A stretch of 64,000 nucleotides of DNA from Egicoccus sp. AB-alg2 (GCF_041821065.1 NZ_JBGUAX010000004.1:310001-374000); one strand, 5' to 3'; numbered from the stretch's first letter, positions 1 through 9,987 are shown. Program-made: numbers and translations. The notes: generated by a model from the letters alone, not told the origin.

Positions 1-2
1 AC

Positions 3-785
3 CGCCCGCTGCCCCGCCGGATCGCGCTGCGGTTGCTGCGGGAGGGCGGCGAGGTGCGTGCGTTCGCCGACGGCGACACCTCGGCGCTGCGGACGGCCGG
101 CGCATTCGTCGCGACCGGCACCCCCGACGACGAGGGCCGCCTCGAGGCAGCGCTGGCCGAGGTGCACACCGTGGTCCACGTCGGTGGCGGCCTGCTGGGG
201 CGGGACGCCGACCGGGACGTGGCTGCGGCGGAGGTCATGACCCGTGCGGCGACCAACGCCGGGGTGCGGCGGATCATCGTGCTGTCGCTGCCCGGCGCCG
301 CCCCGCAGGCGGACGAGCCCTACCGCCGTGCCCGCGGCCGCATCGAGGAACTGGTCGAACACGCGCCGTCGCCGAGCATCGCGCTGCGCGTGTCCCTGCT
401 GGACACCCCCGCCGTCCGCGACGCCCTGGCCACGGCCGGCCTCGGCCCGCGCCATCTGGACACCCCGGTCGCGCCGGTGGCGGTTGACGACCTGGTCGAG
501 CTCGTCGCCGCCTTCGACCGGGCGCGCTCGCGGGCAGGGACCGGGCACCTGGTCGTCGGCGCGGACGGTCCGGTGCGCCTGTCGCTGGGGGAGTGGTTGG
601 ACCGGGTCGGGGTCGCCCGGCCCGGCCGTGGCTCGCTGGTCGGGCGGCGGCTCGCCGACCCGACACGGGCACCATTGCTGGCCGACGCGATCGGCGCCGG
701 CCCGTGGTGGAGTGCGCCGCCGGCGGTCCTCGACGGCTGGCAGTTCGCCGGACTGCACCCGCGACCACCGGCGGTCGTGGGCTGA
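3..785 (+). CDS. NAD(P)-binding SDR/NmrA-like protein, 5'-partial
   Basis: The frame is open from the window edge and ends in TGA at 783-785; about 260 codons are visible. The N-terminal Rossmann glycine loop lies outside the window. What remains looks like an atypical short-chain dehydrogenase: a GEVRAFADGD segment after the first helix, a VHTVVHVGGGLLG strand-loop, and GVRRIIVLSLPGA where the family has its strand 5. The tail (LVVGADGPVRLSLGEWLDRVG) resembles the C-terminal substrate domain of NmrA-like sugar-nucleotide epimerase relatives. Substrate unknown. It is convergent with the DUF3105 lipoprotein gene, separated by about 30 bases. A TTG inside the frame at 33 is not taken as the start because coding sequence clearly continues upstream. 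Confidence 0.7.
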   Translation, partial: RPLPRRIALRLLREGGEVRAFADGDTSALRTAGAFVATGTPDDEGRLEAALAEVHTVVHVGGGLLGRDADRDVAAAEVMTRAATNAGVRRIIVLSLPGAAPQADEPYRRARGRIEELVEHAPSPSIALRVSLLDTPAVRDALATAGLGPRHLDTPVAPVAVDDLVELVAAFDRARSRAGTGHLVVGADGPVRLSLGEWLDRVGVARPGRGSLVGRRLADPTRAPLLADAIGAGPWWSAPPAVLDGWQFAGLHPRPPAVVG

Positions 786-814
786 CCTCGCCCGGCCGGT
801 CGCCCCGCCCGGGA

Positions 815-1462
815 TCAGCCGACGCGCTGCAGCACCCGCCCCACGTCCGGCGCGAGGTGGCCCTCGGGGGCTTTGCCGGCCCGGCCGAAGTGGTCCAGCA
901 GGAACCCGTCGGCGAACGCCTCGTCGAAGCGCTGACAGTCCGCACCGACCAGCCAGCCGCGCAGCGCGAGCGGCGCCGACAGCGGCGCGTCCGTGAACGG
1001 CGCGACGATCAGCCCACCGCCGGCGCGATTGGCCAGTCCCGCGCTGTTGCGGTCCTCGGCCCAGTCCTCGAGCGCCGCGACGTCCGGTTCGGACAGCGCG
1101 TCGGGGTCGTACCACGCCACGACGCCACCGTGTTCGAGGTTGTGGACGGCGGCGCGTTCGTCCACCGCGCCGCGGTAGACGCCGACGGCCAGCCAGGAGC
1201 CGAAGTGGGCGCCCGAGGCCGGCGGCCGCTCCGCGTACAGCTCGTCAGGATCCGGCGCGCCGGCCTGATCGAGGTGGGCGGCCCCGCCCTCCGGCGCGCG
1301 CTCGTCGACCGTGCAGCCGGCGTCGTTCGCGCCCGCCGCGGCCGCTTCGGCGTCGATGGTGCGCGTCGCCGAGCACCCCGCCACGGCGGCCAACGCCAGC
1401 ACCAGCGTGCCCACGCCCAGACCCCGCCGTGCCCCCCGCACGGCCACCCTGCCCCAACGCAT
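815..1462 (-). CDS. DUF3105 family lipoprotein
   Basis: 215 aa. The N-terminus is basic, then hydrophobic (LVLALAAVAGC), giving a lipobox with Cys at residue 30, so a membrane-anchored lipoprotein is expected. The body carries the DUF3105 signature: PPASGAHFG, then VHNLEHGGVVAWYDP, with conserved His residues that could bind a metal; the family's function is not established. The ATG at 1462 has a GAGGGAG Shine-Dalgarno just upstream on the minus strand. It reads away from the small lipoprotein gene that follows on the plus strand. Often found as a lone gene in actinobacteria; nothing here ties it to its neighbours. Confidence 0.8.
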   Translation of the reverse strand: MRWGRVAVRGARRGLGVGTLVLALAAVAGCSATRTIDAEAAAAGANDAGCTVDERAPEGGAAHLDQAGAPDPDELYAERPPASGAHFGSWLAVGVYRGAVDERAAVHNLEHGGVVAWYDPDALSEPDVAALEDWAEDRNSAGLANRAGGGLIVAPFTDAPLSAPLALRGWLVGADCQRFDEAFADGFLLDHFGRAGKAPEGHLAPDVGRVLQRVG

Positions 1463-1592
1463 CCCGCCACTCCCTCGTAGCCGGCGCGCAGCCTAGTGAG
1501 CGGCCCGGTGCCGCCCTGTCCGCATGCCCACGTCGGGCGCAGGCCGCCTCCCCGCCGGCCGGTTAGCGTCGACGGGCGACGAGGAGGCTTCC

Positions 1593-1739
1593 ATGCGACG
1601 GACGACCGGCGTGGCCCTGACGGCCGCCGCGGCCCTGGCGGTGGCCGGGTGCGAGACCACCAGCGAGGAGCCCGGCCCGGAGCTGGGCGAGCTGGACGAC
1701 TCGGCGATCGAACCGACCGACCCGCCCGAGGACCCGTGA
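1593..1739 (+). CDS. Small putative lipoprotein (48 aa)
   Basis: Starts at ATG 1593, preceded by a good GAGGAGG Shine-Dalgarno (1581-1587) and a TAGCGT -10-like box at 1564-1569. The product begins MRRTTGVALTAAAALAVAGC, a clean signal peptide with lipobox Cys20, followed by a short acidic, Pro-rich tail of about 28 residues. No domain recognised. It ends 10 bases before the stop of ilvC, which is convergent. The promoter, ribosome site and lipobox together make it a credible real small gene despite its length. Confidence 0.6.
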   Translation: MRRTTGVALTAAAALAVAGCETTSEEPGPELGELDDSAIEPTDPPEDP

Positions 1740-1749
1740 GGCCGTCCGC

Positions 1750-2760
<1,011 letters not shown>

Positions 2761-3052
2761 GAGTGCTCCTGGGGATGACCGGCGGTGTCGGCGGCGCGCC
2801 GCAGCCTACGGGTGGTGCGCGCAGCGGCCACAAACGGCCCCCCGACGCCGTGCGGGTTCCGGTACCCCGCGAGCGCCCCGGCCCACCGGGTCTCGGTCGA
2901 CGGTCCGCCTCCCGCGAGGTGGGGACAGCTGCCCCTGTGAGCGCCGCGGAGGCCGGCAGGACGCTGCGCTTCGTGGGACGAGGTCCCGCCGACGCGACGA
3001 GGCGGACGGGGAACGTCGCGGCGAGGCAGCACCGACCGAGCGACGATGCCGA

Positions 3053-4201
3053 ATGGATGCTCCAGCGTCACCACCCCCTGCCACCGACGCGTCGGCCGAC
3101 CGGCTGACCCTCTCCACCGCACGACAGGATCCGGCCTGGGACCGCTTCCTGCAGCAGTCCGGGGCCAGTCACACGCAGAGCGCCCTGTGGGGGGAGGTGA
3201 AGGCGGCGCTCGGTTGGCGCGCCGCGCGGGTGGTCGCCCGCCGGGGCGACACGATCGTGGGCGGTGCCCAACTGCTCATCCGGCCCGTCGCCGGCCTGGG
3301 CGCGATCGGTTACGTGGCCAACGGGCCGGTCCTCGCCGCCGACGACCCGGCCCTGGTCGGCGCGGTGCTGACGGGTCTGCGGCGGGCGGCCCGGCGTCTG
3401 CGGGTGCAGCACACCACGATCCAGCCCCCGCTGCACGGCGACGCGCTCGCGCGGACCATGCGGGAGCGTGGGTACCTGGTGAGCACCACCCGCGTCACCC
3501 CGCCGGCGAGCGTGCTGCTGGACTGCACCGTGGGGCGTGACACGCTGCTGGCCGCCATGAACCCCCGCACCCGCTACAACGTCCAGCTGGGCGCCCGTCG
3601 CGGTGTCGTCGTCCGTGAGGGCGACAGCGACGACCTCGACGTCTTCGCGCGGTTGCTGGAGGCCACGGCCCGCCGTCAGCGCTTCACCGCGCTGCCCGGC
3701 GACTACTTCCGAACGATGTGGGAGATCCTGCAGCCGTACGGCCACGTGCGGCTCACGTTGGCCGAGTACGACAGCGAGGTCGTCGCCGCGCAGCTCGCGG
3801 TCGTCTTCGGCGGCACGGTCACCAACAAGATGAGCGTGTGGTCGGGCCGTCACGGCAAGCACCGCCCCAACGAGGCCCTGCAGTGGGCCACGATCCAGTG
3901 GGCCGCGGAGCAGGGCCACCGCTGGTACGACCTCGAGGGCATCGACGTGAAGGCCGCCAGGGCCGTGCTGGCAGGGCGGCCGCTGCCCGAGCGGGCGCAC
4001 CAGTCCGTCACCTCCTACAAGCTCGGGTTCGGCGGGCGGGTCGTCGTCCTGCCCGACGCGTACGACGACCTCTACAACCCGCTGCTGCGGACCGCCTACG
4101 GCTGGACCTACCCCCTGGTCCGCGACCGGCGAGCCGTCCGGCGGCTCGTCAAGCAGGTCCGCAGCCGCCCGCGCCGCCCGTCCGCCCCGGCGCCGTCGTG
4201 A
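3053..4201 (+). CDS. FemAB-family aminoacyltransferase (GNAT fold)
   Basis: 382 aa from ATG 3053. Family members add amino acids to lipid II stem peptides or act on related substrates using aminoacyl-tRNA. Visible family features are the start SGASHTQSALWGEVKAALGW, the STTRVTPPASVLLDC strand, the basic RTRYNVQLGARRGV motif typical of FemAB/FemX, and the C-terminal half ending GHRWYDLEGID and TSYKLGFGGRVV. Upstream in-frame codons give a low-complexity Arg/Pro extension unlike the family, so ATG 3053 is preferred, although no strong Shine-Dalgarno precedes it. The stop overlaps the sulfotransferase GTG start by 4 bases, implying a two-gene operon acting on the cell envelope. The exact substrate is not readable from sequence. 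Confidence 0.8.
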   Translation: MDAPASPPPATDASADRLTLSTARQDPAWDRFLQQSGASHTQSALWGEVKAALGWRAARVVARRGDTIVGGAQLLIRPVAGLGAIGYVANGPVLAADDPALVGAVLTGLRRAARRLRVQHTTIQPPLHGDALARTMRERGYLVSTTRVTPPASVLLDCTVGRDTLLAAMNPRTRYNVQLGARRGVVVREGDSDDLDVFARLLEATARRQRFTALPGDYFRTMWEILQPYGHVRLTLAEYDSEVVAAQLAVVFGGTVTNKMSVWSGRHGKHRPNEALQWATIQWAAEQGHRWYDLEGIDVKAARAVLAGRPLPERAHQSVTSYKLGFGGRVVVLPDAYDDLYNPLLRTAYGWTYPLVRDRRAVRRLVKQVRSRPRRPSAPAPS

Positions 4202-5127
4202 CCGGGGTGCCGACGACCGTGCTGTTCATCGCCGGCAGCGGCCGCAGCGGCACCACGCTGCTGCAGAACGTGCTCGGCCAACTCGACGGGTTCTTCGCGG
4301 CCGGCGAGCTGCGCTACCTCTGGGACCGCGGCGCCGTGAAGGACCGGTTGTGCGCCTGTGGCGAACACTTCCATGCCTGCCCGACGTGGCAGTGCGTCCT
4401 CGCCCGCGCCTTCGGCGGCCTGGAGCCCGAGCACGCCCGGCGGACGGCAGCCGCCATCGAGACCTTCCGCATCGCCCACCTGCCCAGGACGTGGCTGCCG
4501 GCGACACGGCGCCGGGAGCTGCGACGGCTCGACGGGCTGCTGGCCGATCTGCGCCGGCTGTACGCCGCGATCGTCGACGTGACCGGCTGCCGGGTGATCG
4601 TCGACTCCTCCAAGAACCCCGCGTACGGCTACCTGCTGGCGCAGGCGGGTGTCGGCGAGCTGGCCGTGCTGCACGTCGTCCGCGACGCCCGCGCCGCGGC
4701 GTTCTCGTGGGGGCAGCGCAAGGAGTTCGAGCCCGGCCACCTCATGCGCCGGCGTTCGGCGGCCACGGCGGCGGTCGAGTGGGACGCGCACAACCTGGCG
4801 ACGGAGGCGTTCCTGGCCCCCGCCGCGACGCGCTTTCGGCGACTGCGCTACGAGGACCTCGTGGCGCGGCCGCGCGAGGAGCTGACCGCCGTCGTGGACT
4901 GGTTGGGGCACGGGACCGTGCCGCTGCCGCTGCGTTCCGACCACGAGGTCGAGCTGTCCGAGCGGACCCACGCCGTCTTCGGCAACGCGTCGCGGTTCCG
5001 CGACGGTGCGGTGCCGTTGCGGCGCGACGACCGCTGGCGCACGCAGATGCGCCGCCGCGACGTGGTGACGGTGTCCGCGCTGACCGGCCCGCTCGGCTCC
5101 CGCTACGGCTACCCGCTCTCGCGCTGA
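4198..5127 (+). CDS. PAPS-dependent sulfotransferase family protein
   Basis: 309 aa. GTG at 4198 overlaps the upstream stop (GTGA). The N-terminal loop GSGRSGTTLLQNVLGQ is the 5'-phosphosulfate binding loop; VIVDSSKNPAYGYLL and VLHVVRDARAAAFSW match the 3'-phosphate binding strand and helix, and RRLRYEDLVARPREELT is the usual C-terminal segment. The protein therefore should transfer sulfate from PAPS to a hydroxyl or amine of a small molecule, lipid or polymer. Coupling to the FemAB-like gene suggests an envelope or exported substrate; this is inference. A four-cysteine stretch (CACGEHFHACPTWQC) near residue 50 is shared by this actinobacterial subgroup and may be structural. Confidence 0.8.
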   Translation: MTGVPTTVLFIAGSGRSGTTLLQNVLGQLDGFFAAGELRYLWDRGAVKDRLCACGEHFHACPTWQCVLARAFGGLEPEHARRTAAAIETFRIAHLPRTWLPATRRRELRRLDGLLADLRRLYAAIVDVTGCRVIVDSSKNPAYGYLLAQAGVGELAVLHVVRDARAAAFSWGQRKEFEPGHLMRRRSAATAAVEWDAHNLATEAFLAPAATRFRRLRYEDLVARPREELTAVVDWLGHGTVPLPLRSDHEVELSERTHAVFGNASRFRDGAVPLRRDDRWRTQMRRRDVVTVSALTGPLGSRYGYPLSR

Positions 5128-5143
5128 GCGTCGCGGGGGCCGC

Positions 5144-5172
5144 GGCCACGGCGTGCACCCGCCGCCGTGGCC
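5144..5172. terminator. Bidirectional hairpin terminator
   Basis: GGCCACGGC at 5144-5152 pairs perfectly with GCCGTGGCC at 5164-5172 around an 11-base loop. It fills the short convergent gap between the sulfotransferase and pucR stops, so it can end both transcripts. No U-tract, as is common in high-GC actinobacteria. Confidence 0.6.
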
Positions 5173-5173
5173 C

Positions 5174-6841
5174 TCAGCCGTCCTGGCGCAGTCGGAGGAT
5201 CAGCAGCGCAAGCTGGACGTCCAACCGGCGCCGGGCATCGGTCATGAACGGCCCCAGGATCGACTCGAGCTTCTCGATCCGGTAGCGCAGCGTGTTGTAG
5301 TGGAAGTGCAGGCGACGGGCGGCCTCCGCCACGTTGCCGCCCGTGTCCAGCAGCGCCTGCAGCGTGCGGCGCAGGTCGCTGGTCGTGTCCGTGTCGTCGG
5401 CGAGTTCGCCCAGCACCTCGCGGGCGAACGCGTGCAGTTCCTCGCGGTCTTCGACGAGGGCCAGCAACCGGTAGGCCCCGAGGTCGTCGAAGTGCGTGAC
5501 GGCCCCGCGGCCGGCGATCTCCCGGCCCAGGGTCACGGCTCGCGAGGCCTGGTCGTAGGCCTGCGCCACGTCGCGCACGTCCTCGACCGGGCGGGACAGT
5601 CCGGCGGACACCGTGGCGCCCGCGGCCCGCCCGGCCCGCTCGACCAGTTCGCCGACGAACGCGCGCGCCTCGGCCCGGCCGTCGGCGGCGCTGCCGTTGG
5701 CGGGCGGCTCGAACGCGGCCGTCAGCACGACCACCTCGGAGCTGAAGCGGACCACCGCGGCGCGCGGATCACGTTCCAGGATGGGGCCCCGGATCGTGGA
5801 GGCCAGCGGCGGGCGGCGGCCGGTGTCGTCGGGGCGCTCGACGCCCGGACGCGCGTCCAGGCGCAGGACCAGCGCGATCAGGCGGCGGTCGAGGTCCCAG
5901 CCGAAGCCGGCCGCCCGGCGCAGCACGTCGTCGGGTTCGTCGACACGGCGCAGCAGGTCGTGGACCAGGTCGGACTGGTACTTGCTCTCGACCGCCTGCA
6001 CCTCCATCCGCTGCGTGAGGACGAGCGCGGCGACGGTCGCGGCCGACTCCAGCGCCAGCAGGTCGTCGGTCCGTCGGCCGTCGGGGGGCACGGCGACGAC
6101 GTGGCCGTGCTGGCGGGGCCCGGCGACGATGGGCACGGCCACGCACGGCAGCAGTTGGCCGGCGATCCGCAGGTGCCGGTCGTCCTGGGCGATCGAGACG
6201 GTGGCGTCGGCGGCGAGCGGGTCCGGCAGCGGCAGGTCCTCGAGGCGGGCCGCCCCGAGCAGCCGGCCCTCGAGGTCGACGACCACGGCCGGGCTCTCCA
6301 CGAGTGCGGCGAGGTCCTCCGCGATCCGCTGCACGCCCTCGCCACGCAGGACCACCTGCAGGAAGGCCCGGTGGATCCGCTCGGCGCGCGCGAGCCGCTG
6401 CGCCTGCGAGTCGAGCATCGTGCCGAGGACGTCGTTCAGGATGTCGTCGAACGCCACGCCCTCGGGCAGCCGCACGATCGGGAAGTCGCGGGCGTCGGCG
6501 ACCGCGAGCACCTCGTCGGGCAGGTCGTCGAGGTAGCGCCCGAGCTTGAGGCCCAGCCCCGCCAACCCGCGGTCGTCGAGGTCGGCGACCAGTTGCGGCA
6601 GCGCCTCGGGCCGCTCGCGCAACGGGTAGCCCGTCGTCAGCAGGAATTCGTCGGGCTTGACGAACGCCAGGACGTCGGGCACTTCCATGACGTTCAGGCG
6701 GGTCACGGTGCGATCCAACCCCCGCTCGCCTGCCAGCACGGTCGCGCCGGCGAGCACGGGGGTGGTCAGCACCCCGCGCAGGGGGAGCGCCGAGCGGGTG
6801 GCGACGGTCGCGGCCGGGGCGGATTCGTCGACGCGAGGCAT
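5174..6841 (-). CDS. pucR: PucR-family transcriptional regulator
   Basis: 555 aa. Residues about 20-140 form the PucR N-terminal sensing domain ([20 protein letters not shown], then [20 protein letters not shown]); a CdaR/GGDEF-like middle domain follows; the C-terminal HTH_30 has [19 protein letters not shown], the family's DNA-binding helix. PucR in Bacillus activates purine catabolism, and relatives control use of purines, pyrimidines and other nitrogen sources. It is divergent from the ring-opening amidohydrolase gene, the classic layout of a regulator beside its target. The shared control region has paired TAGCGT boxes and a palindrome, so it may also control itself. The ligand is unknown; a ring compound or ureide is likely from context. 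Confidence 0.85.
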   Translation of the reverse strand: MPRVDESAPAATVATRSALPLRGVLTTPVLAGATVLAGERGLDRTVTRLNVMEVPDVLAFVKPDEFLLTTGYPLRERPEALPQLVADLDDRGLAGLGLKLGRYLDDLPDEVLAVADARDFPIVRLPEGVAFDDILNDVLGTMLDSQAQRLARAERIHRAFLQVVLRGEGVQRIAEDLAALVESPAVVVDLEGRLLGAARLEDLPLPDPLAADATVSIAQDDRHLRIAGQLLPCVAVPIVAGPRQHGHVVAVPPDGRRTDDLLALESAATVAALVLTQRMEVQAVESKYQSDLVHDLLRRVDEPDDVLRRAAGFGWDLDRRLIALVLRLDARPGVERPDDTGRRPPLASTIRGPILERDPRAAVVRFSSEVVVLTAAFEPPANGSAADGRAEARAFVGELVERAGRAAGATVSAGLSRPVEDVRDVAQAYDQASRAVTLGREIAGRGAVTHFDDLGAYRLLALVEDREELHAFAREVLGELADDTDTTSDLRRTLQALLDTGGNVAEAARRLHFHYNTLRYRIEKLESILGPFMTDARRRLDVQLALLILRLRQDG

Positions 6842-6876
6842 GGGCGGACTCCCGGGACCGTGGTGGTTGGCAGGTG

Positions 6877-6944
6877 ACGCTAGCGAAGGTGCGGCCCGGT
6901 CGTCGGAAGTTCACATGTCAAGGCCCAGGGCACGCGACTAGCGT
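6877..6944. promoter_or_regulatory. Divergent pucR/amidohydrolase control region
   Basis: A TAGCGT -10 box lies at 6939-6944 for the plus-strand amidohydrolase gene, and another reads on the minus strand at 6882-6877 for pucR. Between them, TTCACATGTCAA (6910-6921) is a near-perfect palindrome centred on ACATGT, overlapping the expected -35 position of the amidohydrolase promoter. It is the best candidate operator for PucR. Boxes are seen directly; their use is inferred. Confidence 0.45.
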
Positions 6945-6984
6945 CGTGCGACGACGCCCCCAGTCGTGCGAAGAGGAGCCAACC

Positions 6985-8088
6985 ATGCCGTTCGAGGTAC
7001 GCAAGGTCGAGATCAAGAGCGTCACGGACGCCTCGGGCCTCGCCGAACTGATCGACGACGGGGTGTTCGCCGCCGACGACGTCATCGCCGTGATCGGCAA
7101 GACGGAGGGCAACGGCGGCGTCAACGACTACACCCGGATCCTGGCAGACCAGGCCTTCCGCGGCGTGCTGCTCGACAAGGGCAGCCGCTCGGAGGACGAG
7201 GTCAAGGAGATCCCGATGGCGTGGTCGGGCGGTTGCGACGGGGTCATCACGCCGCACGCCACGGTCTTCGCCCGCGTGCCCGACGACCAGGGGGTCGACA
7301 CCGACGAGAAGCGTCTGTCGGTCGGCATCGCGATGTCGGACGTGCTGCTGCCGGAGGACATCGGGCGGCCGGCGATGGTGGAGAAGGTCGCCGAGGGCGT
7401 GAAGCGGGCCATGGCCGAGGCCGGCATCACCGACGTCGCCGACGTCCACTACGTGCAGACCAAGACGCCGCTGCTGGTCCTGGAGACCATCCAGGACGCC
7501 CACCGCCGCGGCGAGACCGTCTACACCGAGGACACGCTGTACTCGATGGACATCTCCAACGGCACGACGGGCCTGGGCATCGCGTACGCGCTCGGCGAGA
7601 TCGACCGGGTGCCGGACCCCGAGGAGATCGGCAAGAACCACGACCTGTTCTCCTCGGTGGCCTCCTGCTCCTCGGGCGTGGAGCTCGACCGGGCCCAGAT
7701 CGTGGTGGTGGGCAACGCGCCCGGCGCGCGCAGCCGCTACCGCGTCGGCCACGGCGTCATGAAGGACGCGATCGACCAGGACGGCATCTGGGACGCCATC
7801 CGCAGCGCCGGGATCGAGCTGCCCGAGCGCCCGCACCACAGCGACCTCGACGGCCGGCTGGTGAACGTGTTCCTCAAGTGCGAAGCCGACCCGCGCGGGG
7901 AGGTCCGCGGCCGACGGCAGCTGCCACTGGACGACTCCGACGTGCACCACCACCGCCAGATCAAGGGCGCCGTCGGCGGCGTCACCGCCGCCACGGTCGG
8001 GGACACGGCGGTGTTCGTGTCCGTCGCCGCCCTGCACCAGGGACCGCTCGGCGGCGGCCCCGTCGCGGCGATCGTGCGCGCGGACTGA
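6985..8088 (+). CDS. Ring-opening amidohydrolase (barbiturase / cyanuric acid amidohydrolase family)
   Basis: 367 aa from ATG 6985 with an AGAGGAG site just upstream. The family is built from three repeats around a threefold axis, each giving a Ser-Lys pair. All three are present: Lys39 in VIGKTEGNG with Ser81 in AWSGGCDGV; Lys160 in VQTKTPLL with Ser229/Ser230 in ASCSSGVEL; Lys298 in VFLKCEA with Ser346 in [11 protein letters not shown]. The metal-binding tail [12 protein letters not shown] is intact. Members open barbiturate to ureidomalonate or cyanuric acid to carboxybiuret. The PucR regulator, NCS2 nucleobase permease and nearby molybdenum hydroxylase favour barbiturase; no atzE/atzF/atzG-like set adjoins it. 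Sequence alone cannot settle the substrate. Probably the first gene of an operon with the permease. Confidence 0.85.
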   Translation: MPFEVRKVEIKSVTDASGLAELIDDGVFAADDVIAVIGKTEGNGGVNDYTRILADQAFRGVLLDKGSRSEDEVKEIPMAWSGGCDGVITPHATVFARVPDDQGVDTDEKRLSVGIAMSDVLLPEDIGRPAMVEKVAEGVKRAMAEAGITDVADVHYVQTKTPLLVLETIQDAHRRGETVYTEDTLYSMDISNGTTGLGIAYALGEIDRVPDPEEIGKNHDLFSSVASCSSGVELDRAQIVVVGNAPGARSRYRVGHGVMKDAIDQDGIWDAIRSAGIELPERPHHSDLDGRLVNVFLKCEADPRGEVRGRRQLPLDDSDVHHHRQIKGAVGGVTAATVGDTAVFVSVAALHQGPLGGGPVAAIVRAD

Positions 8089-8141
8089 CCGCGTCGAGCC
8101 CCCGGCCCCGTCGCAGGGCGCCAACTTCGACCAAGTTCGAC

Positions 8142-8174
8142 CGGAGGCATCGGCACAATGTGCCGATGCCTCCG
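8142..8174 (+). terminator. Strong hairpin between amidohydrolase and permease genes
   Basis: A 15-bp perfect stem (CGGAGGCATCGGCAC at 8142-8156 with its complement at 8160-8174) closed by a 3-base AAT loop. It lies 54 bases after the amidohydrolase stop with no U-tract. It could terminate, attenuate or stabilise the upstream mRNA; which one is not decidable from sequence. Confidence 0.6.
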
Positions 8175-8358
8175 TCGTGTCGAGGTTCCTAGGTTTCGCG
8201 GGCACTCGGCCGGACACTGGCCGAAAGGGGAAGTACCGTTCCACGGGCGGCGGGGCGAATCGGGAGAAACGGACATCGCCGTCCCAAGGGGGGAGTGTGT
8301 CACCCGGCACACGCGGGTCGCGAGCAGCGGCCGGAGACGACCGCGAAGGAGAGGGAAC
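8175..8358 (+). promoter_or_regulatory. Leader region of the NCS2 permease gene
   Basis: About 185 bases without a credible gene, running from the hairpin to the permease ATG. It ends in a good GGAGAGG Shine-Dalgarno (8348-8354). It contains a small GTGT/ACAC hairpin near 8296-8311 and several purine-rich runs. It may be a structured leader or hold a separate promoter. I do not recognise a known riboswitch. Confidence 0.3.
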
Positions 8359-9819
8359 ATGAGCGCAGAGGCGCCCTCACGCCCCAACGGGCTGAACTAC
8401 GGACTCGACGACATCCCGAAGCCGTTCCCGAAGGCACTCGGCCTCGGGTTGCAGCACGTGCTGACCATGTTCGGCGCCACGATCGCGGTGCCGTTCATCC
8501 TCTCACCGTTCCTGGAGTTCGACGGCGGCCAGCTGGCGATCCTGATCAGCTCGGTGTTCATCTGCTCGGCCGTCGCCACGTTCCTGCAGGTGCAGTTCGG
8601 GTCACGGCTGCCGATCGTGCAGGGCGTGTCCTTCGCCTTCCTCGGCCCCTTCATCGGCCTGGCGTCCACCTACCAGGGTGTCGACGCCATGCGCTACATC
8701 GCCGGCGGCATCATGGCCGGCGCCGTCGTGGAGATGATCGTCGGCTTCGGCGGCATCGGCGGGCTGCTGCGGCGCTACGTGACGCCGATCACGATCGCGC
8801 CGGTGATCGCGTTGATCGGTCTGTCGCTGTTCGACGCCGCCACGTTCAACTCGTCACTGAACTGGTGGGTCGCGCTGAGCACGCTCGGCGTGATCTTCGT
8901 GTACTCGCTGATCCTGGCGCCCCGCGTCCGGATGTTCTCCCTGTTCCCGATCCTGCTGGCCGTGCTGACGGTCTACGCCGTGCTGCTGGTCATGTCGCTG
9001 GCCGGCGCCATCCCGGAGGACAGCGCCGCCTTCGTGTCGTTCGGGGCGGTCGGAACCACGCCGTGGATCCGCGGGCTGGTCCCCGGTGAGGGGGGCATCT
9101 TCCTGCCCTGGGGCTCGCCGCTGCTGCCGCCGCTCGGCTTCATCTTCGCCATCCTGGCGGCCTACCTGGCCTCCACGATCGAGTCCTTCGGCGACTACCA
9201 CGCCGTGTCGCGCATCGCCGGCGCCGGCGACCCCGACGCCCGCACCATCAACCGCGGCATCGGCTTCGAGGGCGTGGGCTGCTTCTTCACCGGGCTCCTC
9301 GGCGGGTTCTCCTCGACCTCCTACAGCGAGAACATCGGCCTCGTGGGGCTGACCAAGGTCGCGAGCCGCTTCGTCGTGCTGCTCGGTGCCGGCTTCCTGC
9401 TGGTCTTCGGTCTGGTCGCCAAGGTCGGTGCGGTGATCGCCTCGATCCCGACCCCGATCGTCGGTGGCGTGTACCTGGCGCTGTTCGGCCTGATCGCGGC
9501 CGTGGGCCTGTCGAACCTGCGCCGGGCCGACCTGGACTCGCAGCGCAACCTGATGATCGTCGGGTTCCTGCTGTTCATGGGCCTGGTCGTGCCCAACTAC
9601 TTCAACAACTACGTCGGCGAGGACTGGTCGCTGTTCGGCATCGACCTGCTGACCAGCATCGTGCAGGGCATCGGCAGCTCCGGCATCGCCGTCGCGGCCA
9701 TCCTCGGACTGCTCCTGGACAACCTGATCCCCGGCACCGACGAGGAGCGTGGCGTCGGCGTCTACGACCTCGGGACCAAGGCGCCCGTGATCCCGCCGGA
9801 GGACATGCGCGGCATGTGA
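8359..9819 (+). CDS. NCS2 family nucleobase permease (uracil/xanthine type)
   Basis: 486 aa, about 14 hydrophobic segments, ATG 8359 with a strong ribosome site. The fold markers of UraA-like proteins are clear: GLQHVLTMFGATIAVP in TM1, QVQFGSRLPIVQGVSFAFLG in TM3, the TM8 Glu275 in STIESFGDYHA and the TM10 Glu324 in TSYSENIGLVGLTKV. The two Glu residues sit 49 residues apart, as do Glu241 and Glu290 of E. coli UraA, so substrate binding should be intact. It imports a nucleobase or similar ring by proton symport. Position after the ring-opening amidohydrolase says it supplies that pathway's substrate or precursor: uracil, barbiturate, xanthine or uric acid are the candidates. Confidence 0.9.
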   Translation: MSAEAPSRPNGLNYGLDDIPKPFPKALGLGLQHVLTMFGATIAVPFILSPFLEFDGGQLAILISSVFICSAVATFLQVQFGSRLPIVQGVSFAFLGPFIGLASTYQGVDAMRYIAGGIMAGAVVEMIVGFGGIGGLLRRYVTPITIAPVIALIGLSLFDAATFNSSLNWWVALSTLGVIFVYSLILAPRVRMFSLFPILLAVLTVYAVLLVMSLAGAIPEDSAAFVSFGAVGTTPWIRGLVPGEGGIFLPWGSPLLPPLGFIFAILAAYLASTIESFGDYHAVSRIAGAGDPDARTINRGIGFEGVGCFFTGLLGGFSSTSYSENIGLVGLTKVASRFVVLLGAGFLLVFGLVAKVGAVIASIPTPIVGGVYLALFGLIAAVGLSNLRRADLDSQRNLMIVGFLLFMGLVVPNYFNNYVGEDWSLFGIDLLTSIVQGIGSSGIAVAAILGLLLDNLIPGTDEERGVGVYDLGTKAPVIPPEDMRGM

Positions 9820-9841
9820 CCCCGCCGGCGTCCCACCACCC

Positions 9842-9874
9842 CCGGGGCCGCGACCGTCATGGTCGCGGCCCCGG
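9842..9874 (+). terminator. Hairpin terminator after the permease
   Basis: A 14-bp perfect GC stem (arms 9842-9855 and 9861-9874) with a 5-base loop, 22 bases after the permease stop. It likely ends the amidohydrolase-permease transcript. Confidence 0.65.
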
Positions 9875-9987
9875 CCGCGTCCTGGAGCGCGAGCGGTGCA
9901 CGGCCGTGTCGCGTCCTCCCCTCGAACGGGGCCGACACGTCGCAAACCGCGGCCGGCGTCCGACCCTCCGCGTTACGCTCCGACGAC

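Noticed and set aside
2761-3052. Attenuator or leader peptide for ilvC
   Set aside because: No run of branched-chain codons with a following terminator/antiterminator pair was found in the 292-base gap.
8240-8320. Possible c-di-AMP (ydaO) riboswitch in the permease leader
   Set aside because: A GGGGCGAATC stretch is reminiscent, but the required helices and conserved loops could not be traced.
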